A stretch of 64,000 bases of DNA, taken from NCBI RefSeq assembly GCF_017301735.1, contig NZ_CP071090.1, forward strand, positions 7,306,001 to 7,370,000, in the 5' to 3' direction. Every line of letters begins with the position of its first letter. The stretch's first letter is position 1. The translations under genes were made by a program, and so were the position numbers. Below the pieces are notes generated by a model. It made no database searches. It had not been told where the DNA came from and worked only from the letters and a program-made list of their open reading frames with translations. Source of the stretch: Pyxidicoccus parkwaysis (GTDB taxonomy: Bacteria > Myxococcota > Myxococcia > Myxococcales > Myxococcaceae). This document shows positions 1 to 7,845 of the stretch, piece by piece.

Positions 1-286
1 CCTCGAGCTTCTCCTTGATCCACGTCTTCTCCTGGTCGAAGCCCGTCGTCGTCCAGCAGACGGGGACCACGTTGCCGTTCTGCGTCCAGAGGGTGGAGTT
101 GTTGTCGACGTACAGCTCGCTCACCACCGTGCCCGTGGCGACCGGTGCCTCCACCTCGCCGGTGCTGTCAGCGGGTGCTCCACCACAGCCAGCCCCCGTC
201 AGGGACACGAGGGCCGCGGTGAACGCGAGGGAGGAAAAGCCACGAACACCTGGAGAACGGCGTACGAAAGGAATGCGGATTTTCAT
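1..286 (-). CDS. Partial lipoprotein, truncated by the left window edge
   Basis: Reading leftward from an ATG at 286, the frame stays open for 95 codons and runs off the window. The N-terminus is basic (MKIRIPFVRRSPG), followed by a hydrophobic stretch and a lipobox-like LTGAGC near residue 34, so the product is probably a lipoprotein exported across the inner membrane. The mature part starts with a short acidic/Ser/Pro linker and continues into a segment containing YVDNNSTLW, VCWTTTGF and DQEKTWIKEKL, consistent with a folded secreted domain. I do not recognise the family; a secreted metalloprotease-like protein is possible but unproven. It is divergent from the beta-helix gene. Confidence 0.7.
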   Translation of the reverse strand, partial: MKIRIPFVRRSPGVRGFSSLAFTAALVSLTGAGCGGAPADSTGEVEAPVATGTVVSELYVDNNSTLWTQNGNVVPVCWTTTGFDQEKTWIKEKLE

Positions 287-483
287 GGTGACCCGGATAC
301 GCGGCGTCGCGCCCATCCTGGTCGTGCGGACGGAAGGATTTCCCCCGCCCCCACTCGGAGGCTCGGCGGCCGGAGACTGTCCATGCCCGGGCAACGGCCC
401 CGCCCCGGTGGCGAGGTAAGCCGCTGGCGGACGCGTGCCTAGCCTCCACGACACGAGGTGCAGGGCTTCGGAGGGGGAGACAC

Positions 484-1692
484 ATGCAGCGTGCATCCAA
501 CGTCGCCGCCAGGACCGTGGGCATGGCGGTCCTGCTGGCGGTGTCGTCCGCCGCTCACGCGGACAGCGGACGCGAGGACACGCGGCCCGGCCTCCGCTGC
601 GGAGACACCGTCACCCGCAGCACCCGGCTCACCCGGGACCTCGATTGTCCGAGCACGTACACACCCGCGCTCCGCATCGCCCGCGCGGGCGTCGTCCTCG
701 ACCTGGGCGGCCACACCGTGCGCGGCGTCGGCCCGGACACGGGCCTCTCCGAGGGCATCCTCGTCGAGGCCGACAGCACCGTGCGCAACGGCACCCTCCG
801 GGGCTTCACCTACGGCTACGTCGTCGAGTCGGGCCAGGACGCGCGGCTGTCCGGGCTCACCTTCCGCGACAATGTCGTGGCCGTCTACAACCGCTACGGC
901 ACCTTCACCACCCTCACCCTCACCGACTGCCGCCTGCTCCGCAACAGCGTCGGGCTGGCCAGTGAGCAGGACGCGAGCAGCGGCATGTTCCGCGTGCGCT
1001 CATCGCTCTTCAGCGGCAACGGGTCGGCGCTCATCGCGAACTTCCATTCCGTCGAGGTGGAGCGCTCCACGTTCACCGCCAACGCGCTCGTCTTCTGGTG
1101 CCCCGACGGCAGCGTCACCTTCCGCTCGAGCCTGCTCCACCGGAACGAAGTCGTGGGCCACGTTCCGCTCGGTGAGTTCGGCTACGGCACCTGCAACGAG
1201 GTCACACTCGTCGACACGGTGCTGACGGACAACGGCGCGCTTGCGCCCGCCGAGGAGCCGGCCTGGAAGCCGTTCGACCTCGTGCTTCGCGACTCCTGGT
1301 TCGTCGACAATGGCACCGGGCTGGAGGCCCGCGCCCGGACGCTCGACGTCCGCGGCAACACGTGGTGGGCCAATGGGAGCGGCCTCCACGTGGCCGAGCC
1401 GCCGGAGCTCCTGCAGCCCTCCGTCACCGGCACCGTCAGCGACAACCGCCTCCTGCGCAACCAGGGTGACGGCCTGCGCGTGACGTTCCCCGGCACGCTC
1501 ACGGTGTCCGGCAACGTGGCCATCGGAAACGAAGGCTGGGGAATCGACGCGCCCGGTGTCATCGACGGAGGCGGCAACGTCGCGCGCGGCAACCGCGAGG
1601 GCGACTGTCGCGGCGTCATCTGCGCTCCCACGGACCCGCGGCCCGAGGCACCGCGCCTCGCCGGAGAAGTGGACCTCGAAGACGCCCGGTGA
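484..1692 (+). CDS. Exported right-handed parallel beta-helix protein
   Basis: 402 aa with a signal peptide (hydrophobic run GMAVLLAVSSAAHA, cleavage near residue 26). The mature chain is a series of short strands rich in N, G and V, with recurring units such as VVLDLGGHTVRGVG, VRNGTLRGFTYGYVV, LTFRDNVVAVYN and TVSGNVAIGNEGWGI. This is the PbH1/NosD-like pattern of parallel beta-helix repeats. Such folds bind or cleave polysaccharides; no catalytic residues can be assigned here, so substrate and activity are unknown. The start is supported by a GGGGGAGA sequence just upstream. It is monocistronic and converges on the subtilase gene. Confidence 0.8.
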   Translation: MQRASNVAARTVGMAVLLAVSSAAHADSGREDTRPGLRCGDTVTRSTRLTRDLDCPSTYTPALRIARAGVVLDLGGHTVRGVGPDTGLSEGILVEADSTVRNGTLRGFTYGYVVESGQDARLSGLTFRDNVVAVYNRYGTFTTLTLTDCRLLRNSVGLASEQDASSGMFRVRSSLFSGNGSALIANFHSVEVERSTFTANALVFWCPDGSVTFRSSLLHRNEVVGHVPLGEFGYGTCNEVTLVDTVLTDNGALAPAEEPAWKPFDLVLRDSWFVDNGTGLEARARTLDVRGNTWWANGSGLHVAEPPELLQPSVTGTVSDNRLLRNQGDGLRVTFPGTLTVSGNVAIGNEGWGIDAPGVIDGGGNVARGNREGDCRGVICAPTDPRPEAPRLAGEVDLEDAR

Positions 1693-1740
1693 GCCGCGCC
1701 ACGGTGCGGGCCCCCGCGGAGAATCGCGGCAGCCTCCAGG

Positions 1741-3336
1741 TCACGTGCTCGCGTTCGCGCGAAGCGCCTCATGGAGCCCGTCCGAGAATGGCGGCAGCGC
1801 GGCACGCTGCGCCGTCACGACCGGCTCCATCGCGGGAATGAAGGACTCGGCGAGTGCGCGGCGGAAGTCGGGCTGCGTCAACAGCCAGAAGCGGAGCTCG
1901 CGCCCGTGCTCGGCGAGAATCGGCTCGATTGCGGCGCGCTTCACGCCGAGCACGCGGGCCAGACTCTCGTGGAGCCTGGGCGCGGGAATGGTCGGGAAGG
2001 TCTCCTCCACCGGCCCCGCCGCGACGGCAGGCGCACCCTGGACCGCGGCCGGGTCCGGCAGCGGCGCCTGGAGACATCCGCGGGCATTCACGAGGCCCGC
2101 CCCCCAGAGTCCGGGGTCCTGCTCCCAGGACGTGCAGCTCGCGCACAGGACCTGCCTGAACACCTCGGAGAGCAGCGGCCCTCCCGCGTAGCGCGCGAGC
2201 AGGTTGTCTCGGCCGTGGTACGCGAGCCAGAGCGCCGCGATGCCAGCAATGGTTGCGACCGCGAACGAGGTGCCGTCGCTCTGGGCCACGTACTGCGCCA
2301 CGTTGGCGACCCACACGCCCTCTCCCGGACCGGTGGCATCGACCGCGGGGCCCCGGGCCGAGCCCCACCAGGGCGCGCCCTGCGCGTTGCAGGCCGCCAT
2401 GGCGATGGCCTCCGGGTAGGCCGCGGGCCACACGACGATGCGCCCCGTGTAGTTGCCCGCCGCGGCGATGACGATGACGTTCTGCTGAACCGCATCCTGG
2501 AGCGCCCGGTGCAGCCCTCCATCCGGCAGCCATCCGAGGCTGATGCTGAGCACATGGCAGGGTGGCTCGAGCGTGAGCGCATACCGGATGGCGTCACGGA
2601 GCCGCGTCGCGCCCGCCTCGAAGAGGACCGGAGCCGGAACGAAGGAGTGCGGCTTCGTCACCCGCAAGGGGATGACCTCTGCTTGCGCCGCGATGCCCGT
2701 GATGGAGCGCTCATTCTCGGAGCGGTTGTCGGCGCTCGAGATGACGCTCGCGGTTTCCAGGCCATGGTCCCCCTGCACGTTCTCCGTCGCGCTGTCGCCA
2801 TTGATGAAATCCCAGCCGGGCCCTGGATTGAAATCTGCCCCGAGCTCGGGATGGGCCCTGTAGCCGCTGTCCGGGTGGCCGACGCGGATGCCCTGTCCGT
2901 ACCGCGACACGCAATCAGGCAGGGCCCAGGCCTCCTCCGCCTGGACGAACTTCACGCTCCAGTCGCACGCGCTCCCCGCGTCCGCGGTGCCACCAGCGCT
3001 TCCGTACGCAAGCGACCGCGGTGTGATGTCCGGGTCCGCGCCGGTGGGGCCCTGCACGGCCGACTCTTCATAGAGCGCCTCGAAGGTGGGCTCGGCGTCC
3101 ACGACACCGTCCAGCGCCCGGAGCTCACGAGCGAAATCCCAGGCACGGGCCGGCTCGACCCCGGCCTGGGGGACCACGTCGAACTCGTCACCCCGGGGAT
3201 GGAATGGCACGGGGCACACGCTCCATCCGGTCCCCACGCGCTCGAACACCCACCGCCCGAGCCAGTCCTGGCCGTACCCCGCCTTGAGCAGGACGACAAT
3301 CGCGTGGACCCTCGGTGACTGGAATTGCTCTGCCAT
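1741..3336 (-). CDS. S8 family (subtilisin-like) serine peptidase without signal peptide
   Basis: 531 aa. The catalytic triad is readable: Asp156 in HPDSGY, His191 in GDHGLETA and Ser357 in DGTSFAVATIAG; Asn295 in AAAGN is the oxyanion-hole residue. Residues 1-120 form a non-catalytic N-terminal region (WVFERVGTGW, ALDGVVDAEPTFEALYEE) resembling an inhibitor-like prodomain. A short tail of about 100 residues follows the catalytic domain. No signal peptide or membrane segment is visible, so it is cytosolic or leaves by a non-Sec route. The ATG at 3336 was chosen because a G-rich ribosome site (GAGGGGGGGG) precedes it; the frame is open further upstream, but without protease homology. Divergent from the histidine kinase gene. 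Confidence 0.88.
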   Translation of the reverse strand: MAEQFQSPRVHAIVVLLKAGYGQDWLGRWVFERVGTGWSVCPVPFHPRGDEFDVVPQAGVEPARAWDFARELRALDGVVDAEPTFEALYEESAVQGPTGADPDITPRSLAYGSAGGTADAGSACDWSVKFVQAEEAWALPDCVSRYGQGIRVGHPDSGYRAHPELGADFNPGPGWDFINGDSATENVQGDHGLETASVISSADNRSENERSITGIAAQAEVIPLRVTKPHSFVPAPVLFEAGATRLRDAIRYALTLEPPCHVLSISLGWLPDGGLHRALQDAVQQNVIVIAAAGNYTGRIVVWPAAYPEAIAMAACNAQGAPWWGSARGPAVDATGPGEGVWVANVAQYVAQSDGTSFAVATIAGIAALWLAYHGRDNLLARYAGGPLLSEVFRQVLCASCTSWEQDPGLWGAGLVNARGCLQAPLPDPAAVQGAPAVAAGPVEETFPTIPAPRLHESLARVLGVKRAAIEPILAEHGRELRFWLLTQPDFRRALAESFIPAMEPVVTAQRAALPPFSDGLHEALRANAST

Positions 3337-3585
3337 GACCAGGCCCCCCCCCTCTGGATGATGACAACCCCACGTGGAGCGGAGCCAGGGTGGGAGGCCC
3401 GGCGGACATGGCGCCACCCTGGCGGCAGTGCGGCCGGGGAACCCATCGCATACACCCATGTGACCAGGAAACGCGGAGTGGACCCACTGACGCGCCGCCC
3501 GCTCGGTGCGAGCGTTGGAACCTGCTGCTGCACATGTTTCTCCCATCGGGCGGACCGCCCACGGCGTCAGACGGAGGTGGCCGGG

Positions 3586-5592
3586 ATGAAGGGCGACATG
3601 GGCGAAGGGTCGGCGGCATGGAAGGGCCCTGCTCACTCGCGAGCCGTCCCCATCTCCCAGCCTTCGCCGGTCGAGCTGCTGCTCCAGGTGGGAGCGAGCC
3701 TCCACGCCGCGCTGGTCGTGGACATCCATGGCCGGATTGTCTGGATGGACCCGGTGCTCGCTGGCGCCGCCGGGTGGCGGAGCGACTCTCCCGTCGGCCG
3801 CTGCATGGAAGAGGTGCTCGGAAGACTGCCCTGGTTGCGGCATGCGCTCGACGAGGCCCTCACTGGCACGAATGGGGTCTGCGAGGACTGCGAAGAGGAG
3901 CAACGGCTGAGCGCGGTGGTGGTGCCCGTCTTCGCCGAGGACGGAACGCAGGTCGGCGCCTGTGCCCGGCTCCGGATGGACGGGCCTCCGAAGCCCGCGG
4001 CCCCGAGTGGGCAGCGGGCGGACGCCGCCGCCGAGGAGCGCCAGGCGCGCGAGCGCCTGGAGCACCAGACGTCACTGCTGCGCGCCACGTTCGACTCCAT
4101 CACCGACGGCGTCATCGTGGTGGACCTGTCCCGGAGAATCACCGCCTACAACAAGCGCTTCCAGGAGATGTGGGAGCTCACGGACGAGATGCTGGAGGAG
4201 CGGGACGCCGAGAAGGCGCTCGCGCGAGCAGTCCCCCTGGTCAAGGACCCCGAGCGCTTCGTCACGCGCGTCCGCGATGCCTTCGAGCCATCCCTCACGG
4301 TGCAACGCGACATCGTCGAGCTGCGTGACGGCCGGGTGTTCGAGCGCAAGTCCATTCCCCAGCGGCTGGGGGAGGCCATCATCGGCCGCATCTGGAGCTA
4401 CCGCGACGTGACGGCCGAGCGCCACGCCCTGTCGGAGCAGGAGCGGTTGCTCGCCGCCGAGCACCGCGCGCGCGAGCGGCTGGAGGAGTCGTTCGCCCTG
4501 CTCGACACCTTCCTCAAGCACGCGCCCATCGGCCTGGGCTTCATCGGGCGGGATTTGCGCTACCTCCGCATCAACGACGCGCTGGCCACGCTCCACGGCC
4601 GGCGCCGGGAGGAGGAAATCGGCAAGACGGTGCGGGAGATGACGCCCCACGTGGCGCCCGTCGTCGAGCCGCTCATGCGGCGGGTGATGGAGACGGGCAC
4701 GCCCATCATCGGCATCGACATGGAGGGAGAGGTGCCCGCCACCCCGGGTGAGCGCCGGCACTGGAACGTCAGCTACTACCCGGTGCGGACGGAGAGCGGC
4801 ACCGTCCTGGGCGTGGGCGCGGTGGTGGTCGAGGTGACGGCGGAGCGCCGCGCCCAGGCCGAGCGCGAGCACCTCCTGCGCGAGGCCCAGGAGGCCATCC
4901 GCATCCGGGACGACTTCATGTCCATCGCGGCCCACGAATTGAAGACGCCGCTGACGCCGCTCAAGCTCCACCTGCAGATGCTCAAGGCCCAGGCGGACGC
5001 CGGCCGCCCCGTGTCCCCGCGCCACGTGCACAAGGCGCTGTCCCAGCTCGCGCGGCTGTCGGTGCTGGTCAATGATTTGCTCGACACCTCGCGCATCCAG
5101 GCCGGGAAGCTGGAGCTCGTGCGCGAGCCCATCTCCCTGAGGGCGCTCATCCGCGAGGTCCTCTCGGACTTCCGCGGCACGAGCCCGCTCCACTCACTCG
5201 AGCTCGACGCGCCCCAGGACCCGTTCGTCGTCCTGGGAGACCGCAGCCGGCTCGCGCAGGTGCTGACCAACCTGGTGGAGAACGCCTTCAAGTACAGCCC
5301 CACCGGCGGCACCGTCCACGTCACGGCGCGGCGCCTGGGCTCCGAGGCGTGCGTCTCCGTGCGGGACTCCGGCATCGGCATTCCGGAGGACCAGCAGGCG
5401 CATCTCTTCGAGCGCTTCTTCCGCGCGAGGAATGCGCCCATCTCCGGCTTCGGAGGCCTGGGCCTGGGGCTCTACATCTGCCGCGACATCATCGAGCGCC
5501 ACGGCGGCCGCATCTGGGTGGAGAGCGAAGTGGAGCACGGCTCCACGTTCCACTTCGCCCTCCCCGTGATGGCCGGCTACTCGGACCAGTAG
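3586..5592 (+). CDS. Hybrid-free sensor histidine kinase with three PAS domains
   Basis: 668 aa, no membrane segments, so a soluble sensor. Three PAS-like regions lie at about residues 30-130, 165-280 and 305-420, linked by coiled segments (ERQARERLEH, AEHRARERLE). The HisKA domain follows, with the phospho-acceptor His450 in SIAAHELKTPLTPLK. The HATPase domain has the N-box NLVENAFKYSPTGG (Asn566), the G1 box DSGIGIPEDQ and the G2 box GLGLGLYICRDIIERHGG. No receiver domain or adjacent response regulator is present, so it is an orphan kinase. The ATG at 3586 has a good ribosome site (ACGGAGGTGG, 3571-3580). The 3' end overlaps the convergent HhH lipoprotein gene by 16 bp. Confidence 0.93.
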   Translation: MKGDMGEGSAAWKGPAHSRAVPISQPSPVELLLQVGASLHAALVVDIHGRIVWMDPVLAGAAGWRSDSPVGRCMEEVLGRLPWLRHALDEALTGTNGVCEDCEEEQRLSAVVVPVFAEDGTQVGACARLRMDGPPKPAAPSGQRADAAAEERQARERLEHQTSLLRATFDSITDGVIVVDLSRRITAYNKRFQEMWELTDEMLEERDAEKALARAVPLVKDPERFVTRVRDAFEPSLTVQRDIVELRDGRVFERKSIPQRLGEAIIGRIWSYRDVTAERHALSEQERLLAAEHRARERLEESFALLDTFLKHAPIGLGFIGRDLRYLRINDALATLHGRRREEEIGKTVREMTPHVAPVVEPLMRRVMETGTPIIGIDMEGEVPATPGERRHWNVSYYPVRTESGTVLGVGAVVVEVTAERRAQAEREHLLREAQEAIRIRDDFMSIAAHELKTPLTPLKLHLQMLKAQADAGRPVSPRHVHKALSQLARLSVLVNDLLDTSRIQAGKLELVREPISLRALIREVLSDFRGTSPLHSLELDAPQDPFVVLGDRSRLAQVLTNLVENAFKYSPTGGTVHVTARRLGSEACVSVRDSGIGIPEDQQAHLFERFFRARNAPISGFGGLGLGLYICRDIIERHGGRIWVESEVEHGSTFHFALPVMAGYSDQ

Positions 5593-6602
5593 GTCCCGGT
5601 CAGGACGCTGAAGCCGTTCACCGTGTCGACGAAGATGGCGACGCTGTGGCTGCTCCAGGGGTCCGGCTGGTAGCTGAAGTAGCAGCCCTTGAACTGGCGG
5701 CCCTCGGTCAGCATGTCCAGGTTCGCCAGGCCGGCGCTGACCACGCTGCTGGGGATGCCGCCGTACTGGTTGGAGATGCCCACGACGCCACGGACCTCGG
5801 AGCGCACCTCGGCCGCGTCAGCGAGGTAGGGGCGCACCGTCGCACCGGACGGGACGCTGCTGGGCTCGAGCCCGAAGCACTCCAGGCTGTGCATGCGGTA
5901 ATCGCGCCCGACCACCACCTGCCACCAGTCGAAGTGGCGGGCCAGGTACGCGCCGCCGTGGCCGCCCTGGCTGCCATTCACCGCCGCGACGAGCGCCTCG
6001 AACGGCCGGCTCAGCGTGGCCGAGTTGCGGATGTTGCGCAGGCTCACCGGGCCGATACCCGCCGTGTTCGAGATGGCCTGCACCGACGTGAAGGGACGCG
6101 TACCGAGCAGGTTCGCCGCGCCGTTCCACGCGTCCGGCAGCACGTCGTGCAGCTCGCTGTCGGCAATGGTGTTCACCAGCGACACGATGGCCGCGGCGTC
6201 ATCCGCGGAGAGGGCCAGCTCGTCGAAGATGCCCACACAGCTCGCGTTGATGTAGCTCAGCGCGCGAGCTCCGCCCTCGAGCTGCTTGAGCCGGGCCTCG
6301 CCCATGCCCTGCACGGCGGACAGCTGCGCCACCGAGGCGAAGGGAATCGTCGCGCGCTGCGCGACGAGGCGGGTGACCACGTCGCTGGGCAGGTACGCGT
6401 CCAGCGTCGCGAACGACGCCGTGTTCGCGAAGGTGAGGATGCCCTGGCACTCGGGAGGCACATCCACATCGGTGGCGGTGAGCGGCGACTGCTGCTGCTC
6501 GACGGCCGGGGACTGCGAAGGCTCGGTGGACGGCTCGGAAACACCACCGCCACAACCCGCGAACATGCTCACAGCAAGAAGGACTGAGCCAATACGACGC
6601 AT
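5577..6602 (-). CDS. Lipoprotein with two ComEA-like helix-hairpin-helix segments
   Basis: 341 aa. A type II signal peptide ends in the lipobox FAGC (Cys17), followed by a Ser/Pro/Gln-rich tether. Two segments resemble paired helix-hairpin-helix units: one around residues 55-115 (LDAYLPSDVVTRLVAQR, LSAVQGMGEARLKQLE) and one around 130-190 (ELHDVLPDAWNGAANLL, ISNTAGIGPVSLRNI). In ComEA-type proteins such motifs bind DNA nonspecifically. The C-terminal 150 residues (DWWQVVVGRDYRMH, YGGIPSSVVSAGLANLDML) form another domain I cannot name. A role in surface DNA binding is inference only. GAGGAG precedes the ATG. Confidence 0.78.
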   Translation of the reverse strand: MRRIGSVLLAVSMFAGCGGGVSEPSTEPSQSPAVEQQQSPLTATDVDVPPECQGILTFANTASFATLDAYLPSDVVTRLVAQRATIPFASVAQLSAVQGMGEARLKQLEGGARALSYINASCVGIFDELALSADDAAAIVSLVNTIADSELHDVLPDAWNGAANLLGTRPFTSVQAISNTAGIGPVSLRNIRNSATLSRPFEALVAAVNGSQGGHGGAYLARHFDWWQVVVGRDYRMHSLECFGLEPSSVPSGATVRPYLADAAEVRSEVRGVVGISNQYGGIPSSVVSAGLANLDMLTEGRQFKGCYFSYQPDPWSSHSVAIFVDTVNGFSVLTGTYWSE

Positions 6603-6912
6603 CGGGGGGAACTCCTCGGGGGGAAGGAAAACAACGGCGAGCCATCTGGATACAGCGACCTGTCACGGCTCACCGGCTGCGACTGACACACACAAACAAC
6701 GCTGAGCTCCAGGCGCTACGCGAGTGCGTGCCGCTCTGCCCTGTCATGCGTGTGTAAACACAACAACGCCTCCGGTCGACGACCCGGAGGCGTGGGTGCT
6801 CCGCGCTGAGGCGGAAGACTGGACGCGCTCGCGCTCCTCGCACGGCAGGTCGCGCTGGAGCCCGAAAATCAGGCTCCGGAGCGCCCGGAGTGCGCGAGCT
6901 GAGAGCTGCTGC
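6603..6912. other. 310-bp gap: promoter of the HhH lipoprotein gene and terminator of the LysM gene
   Basis: No convincing gene. The left part (6603-6750) should carry the promoter of the minus-strand lipoprotein gene. A strong hairpin at 6766-6793 ends transcription from the LysM gene. The remaining 120 bp up to 6912 show nothing I can name. Confidence 0.5.
6755..6793 (-). terminator. Rho-independent terminator of the LysM gene
   Basis: Perfect 10-bp stem ACGCCTCCGG (6766-6775) / CCGGAGGCGT (6784-6793) with an 8-nt loop. On the minus strand it is followed by a T-rich tract (TTGTTGTGTTT), as expected downstream of the gene ending at 6913. Confidence 0.75.
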
Positions 6913-7575
6913 TTAGAGGATGGGGAGGAAGATCTTGAGCCCGCTGCGGCCGCCAGCGGCGAGCGTGTTGCGCTCGATGAAGTCGCTCGTGGACGACTTG
7001 CCGTCGCCGGTGGTGATGGCGGTGTGGCCGTACTTCTGGCCCGCGGCCGAGGACGTCCTCTCCCAGGTGAGCACGAGGCCCGGAATCTTCAGCGCCTCGG
7101 AGAGCGGGATGTCAATCTGCTTGAACTTGTCGCGCGGCAGGTTGTTGTCAATCTGGTTGCCGTTGCCCCAGACCTTGAAGCCGAAGGCGTTCTGGATGGC
7201 CCTGCTCACGCCCGTGGCGCACAGGCCCTGGCTGTTGTAGCCGCCCATGCCCTGCGCGGCGCGCTTGCCCGCCTCGGCGAGCTTGCGCATCTCCGGCGTC
7301 ACCTTGATGTTGCCGACCTTCGACGGGCCCTGGTCGACCTTGCCGCCGCCCGTCGAGCCGCCGGTGCCCTTCGAGCCGCCGGTGCCCTTCTTGCCGCCCG
7401 TCTTCCCACCCTCGAACTTGTCGCCATCCTGGCCGGGGACGCGCAGCGTCTTGCCCGCGATGATGAGGTTGGGGTTCTTGATGTTGTTCGCCTTCGCCAG
7501 CGCGGAAACGCTGGTGTGGAAGCGAGCAGCAAGGCCAGAGAGGGTGTCGCCAGAGCGGATGCGGTACGTGGACAT
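6913..7575 (-). CDS. LysM protein with a C-terminal Cys/His (CHAP or NlpC/P60-like) domain, no signal peptide
   Basis: 220 aa. Residues 2-48 are a canonical LysM domain (YRIRSGDTLSGLAARF, IIAGKTLRVPG), which binds peptidoglycan. A flexible Gly/Lys/Thr linker (about 53-80, with the repeat GTGGSK) leads to a C-terminal domain of about 130 residues. In it, Cys119 (QGLCATGVSRAI, at a helix start) and His184 (YGHTAITTG, in a strand) are placed as the Cys-His pair of CHAP/NlpC-P60 amidases or endopeptidases. No signal peptide precedes the LysM domain, which is odd for a wall hydrolase. A role as a secretion-system effector or a lysis-released enzyme is possible. No immunity-like gene is adjacent. 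AGGAGACC lies just upstream of the ATG. Confidence 0.82.
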   Translation of the reverse strand: MSTYRIRSGDTLSGLAARFHTSVSALAKANNIKNPNLIIAGKTLRVPGQDGDKFEGGKTGGKKGTGGSKGTGGSTGGGKVDQGPSKVGNIKVTPEMRKLAEAGKRAAQGMGGYNSQGLCATGVSRAIQNAFGFKVWGNGNQIDNNLPRDKFKQIDIPLSEALKIPGLVLTWERTSSAAGQKYGHTAITTGDGKSSTSDFIERNTLAAGGRSGLKIFLPIL

Positions 7576-7681
7576 TCAGGTCTCCTTGGACCCAATTGTC
7601 GCGGCGTGCGTCACAGAGTTGCGTCCGAATTTCCCAATCTCTTGGAATTCCGCTGGAAAATTACGTCCGCTGCCCGTCATT

Positions 7682-7699
7682 CCCCTCCTTTGGGAGGGG
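7682..7699. promoter_or_regulatory. Hairpin in the divergent LysM / acyl-CoA ligase promoter region
   Basis: CCCCTCC (7682-7688) pairs with GGAGGGG (7693-7699) across a 4-nt loop in the 270-bp intergenic region between two divergent genes. It could be an operator or an RNA hairpin in a 5' leader. No regulator can be assigned. Confidence 0.3.
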
Positions 7700-7845
7700 T
7701 CATCCGCCGGGGCGTTCGTGCCATGGGAGTGGACCGCCTCCTCGAGTGACTCGCGGCCCGTGACGCCGCGCGCAATCTCCCAGGTCCAGGCGGAGCAGCC
7801 GCAGGCTTGGGCGCCCTACTCCCTTCCCCGGAGGACGTCGGTCCG

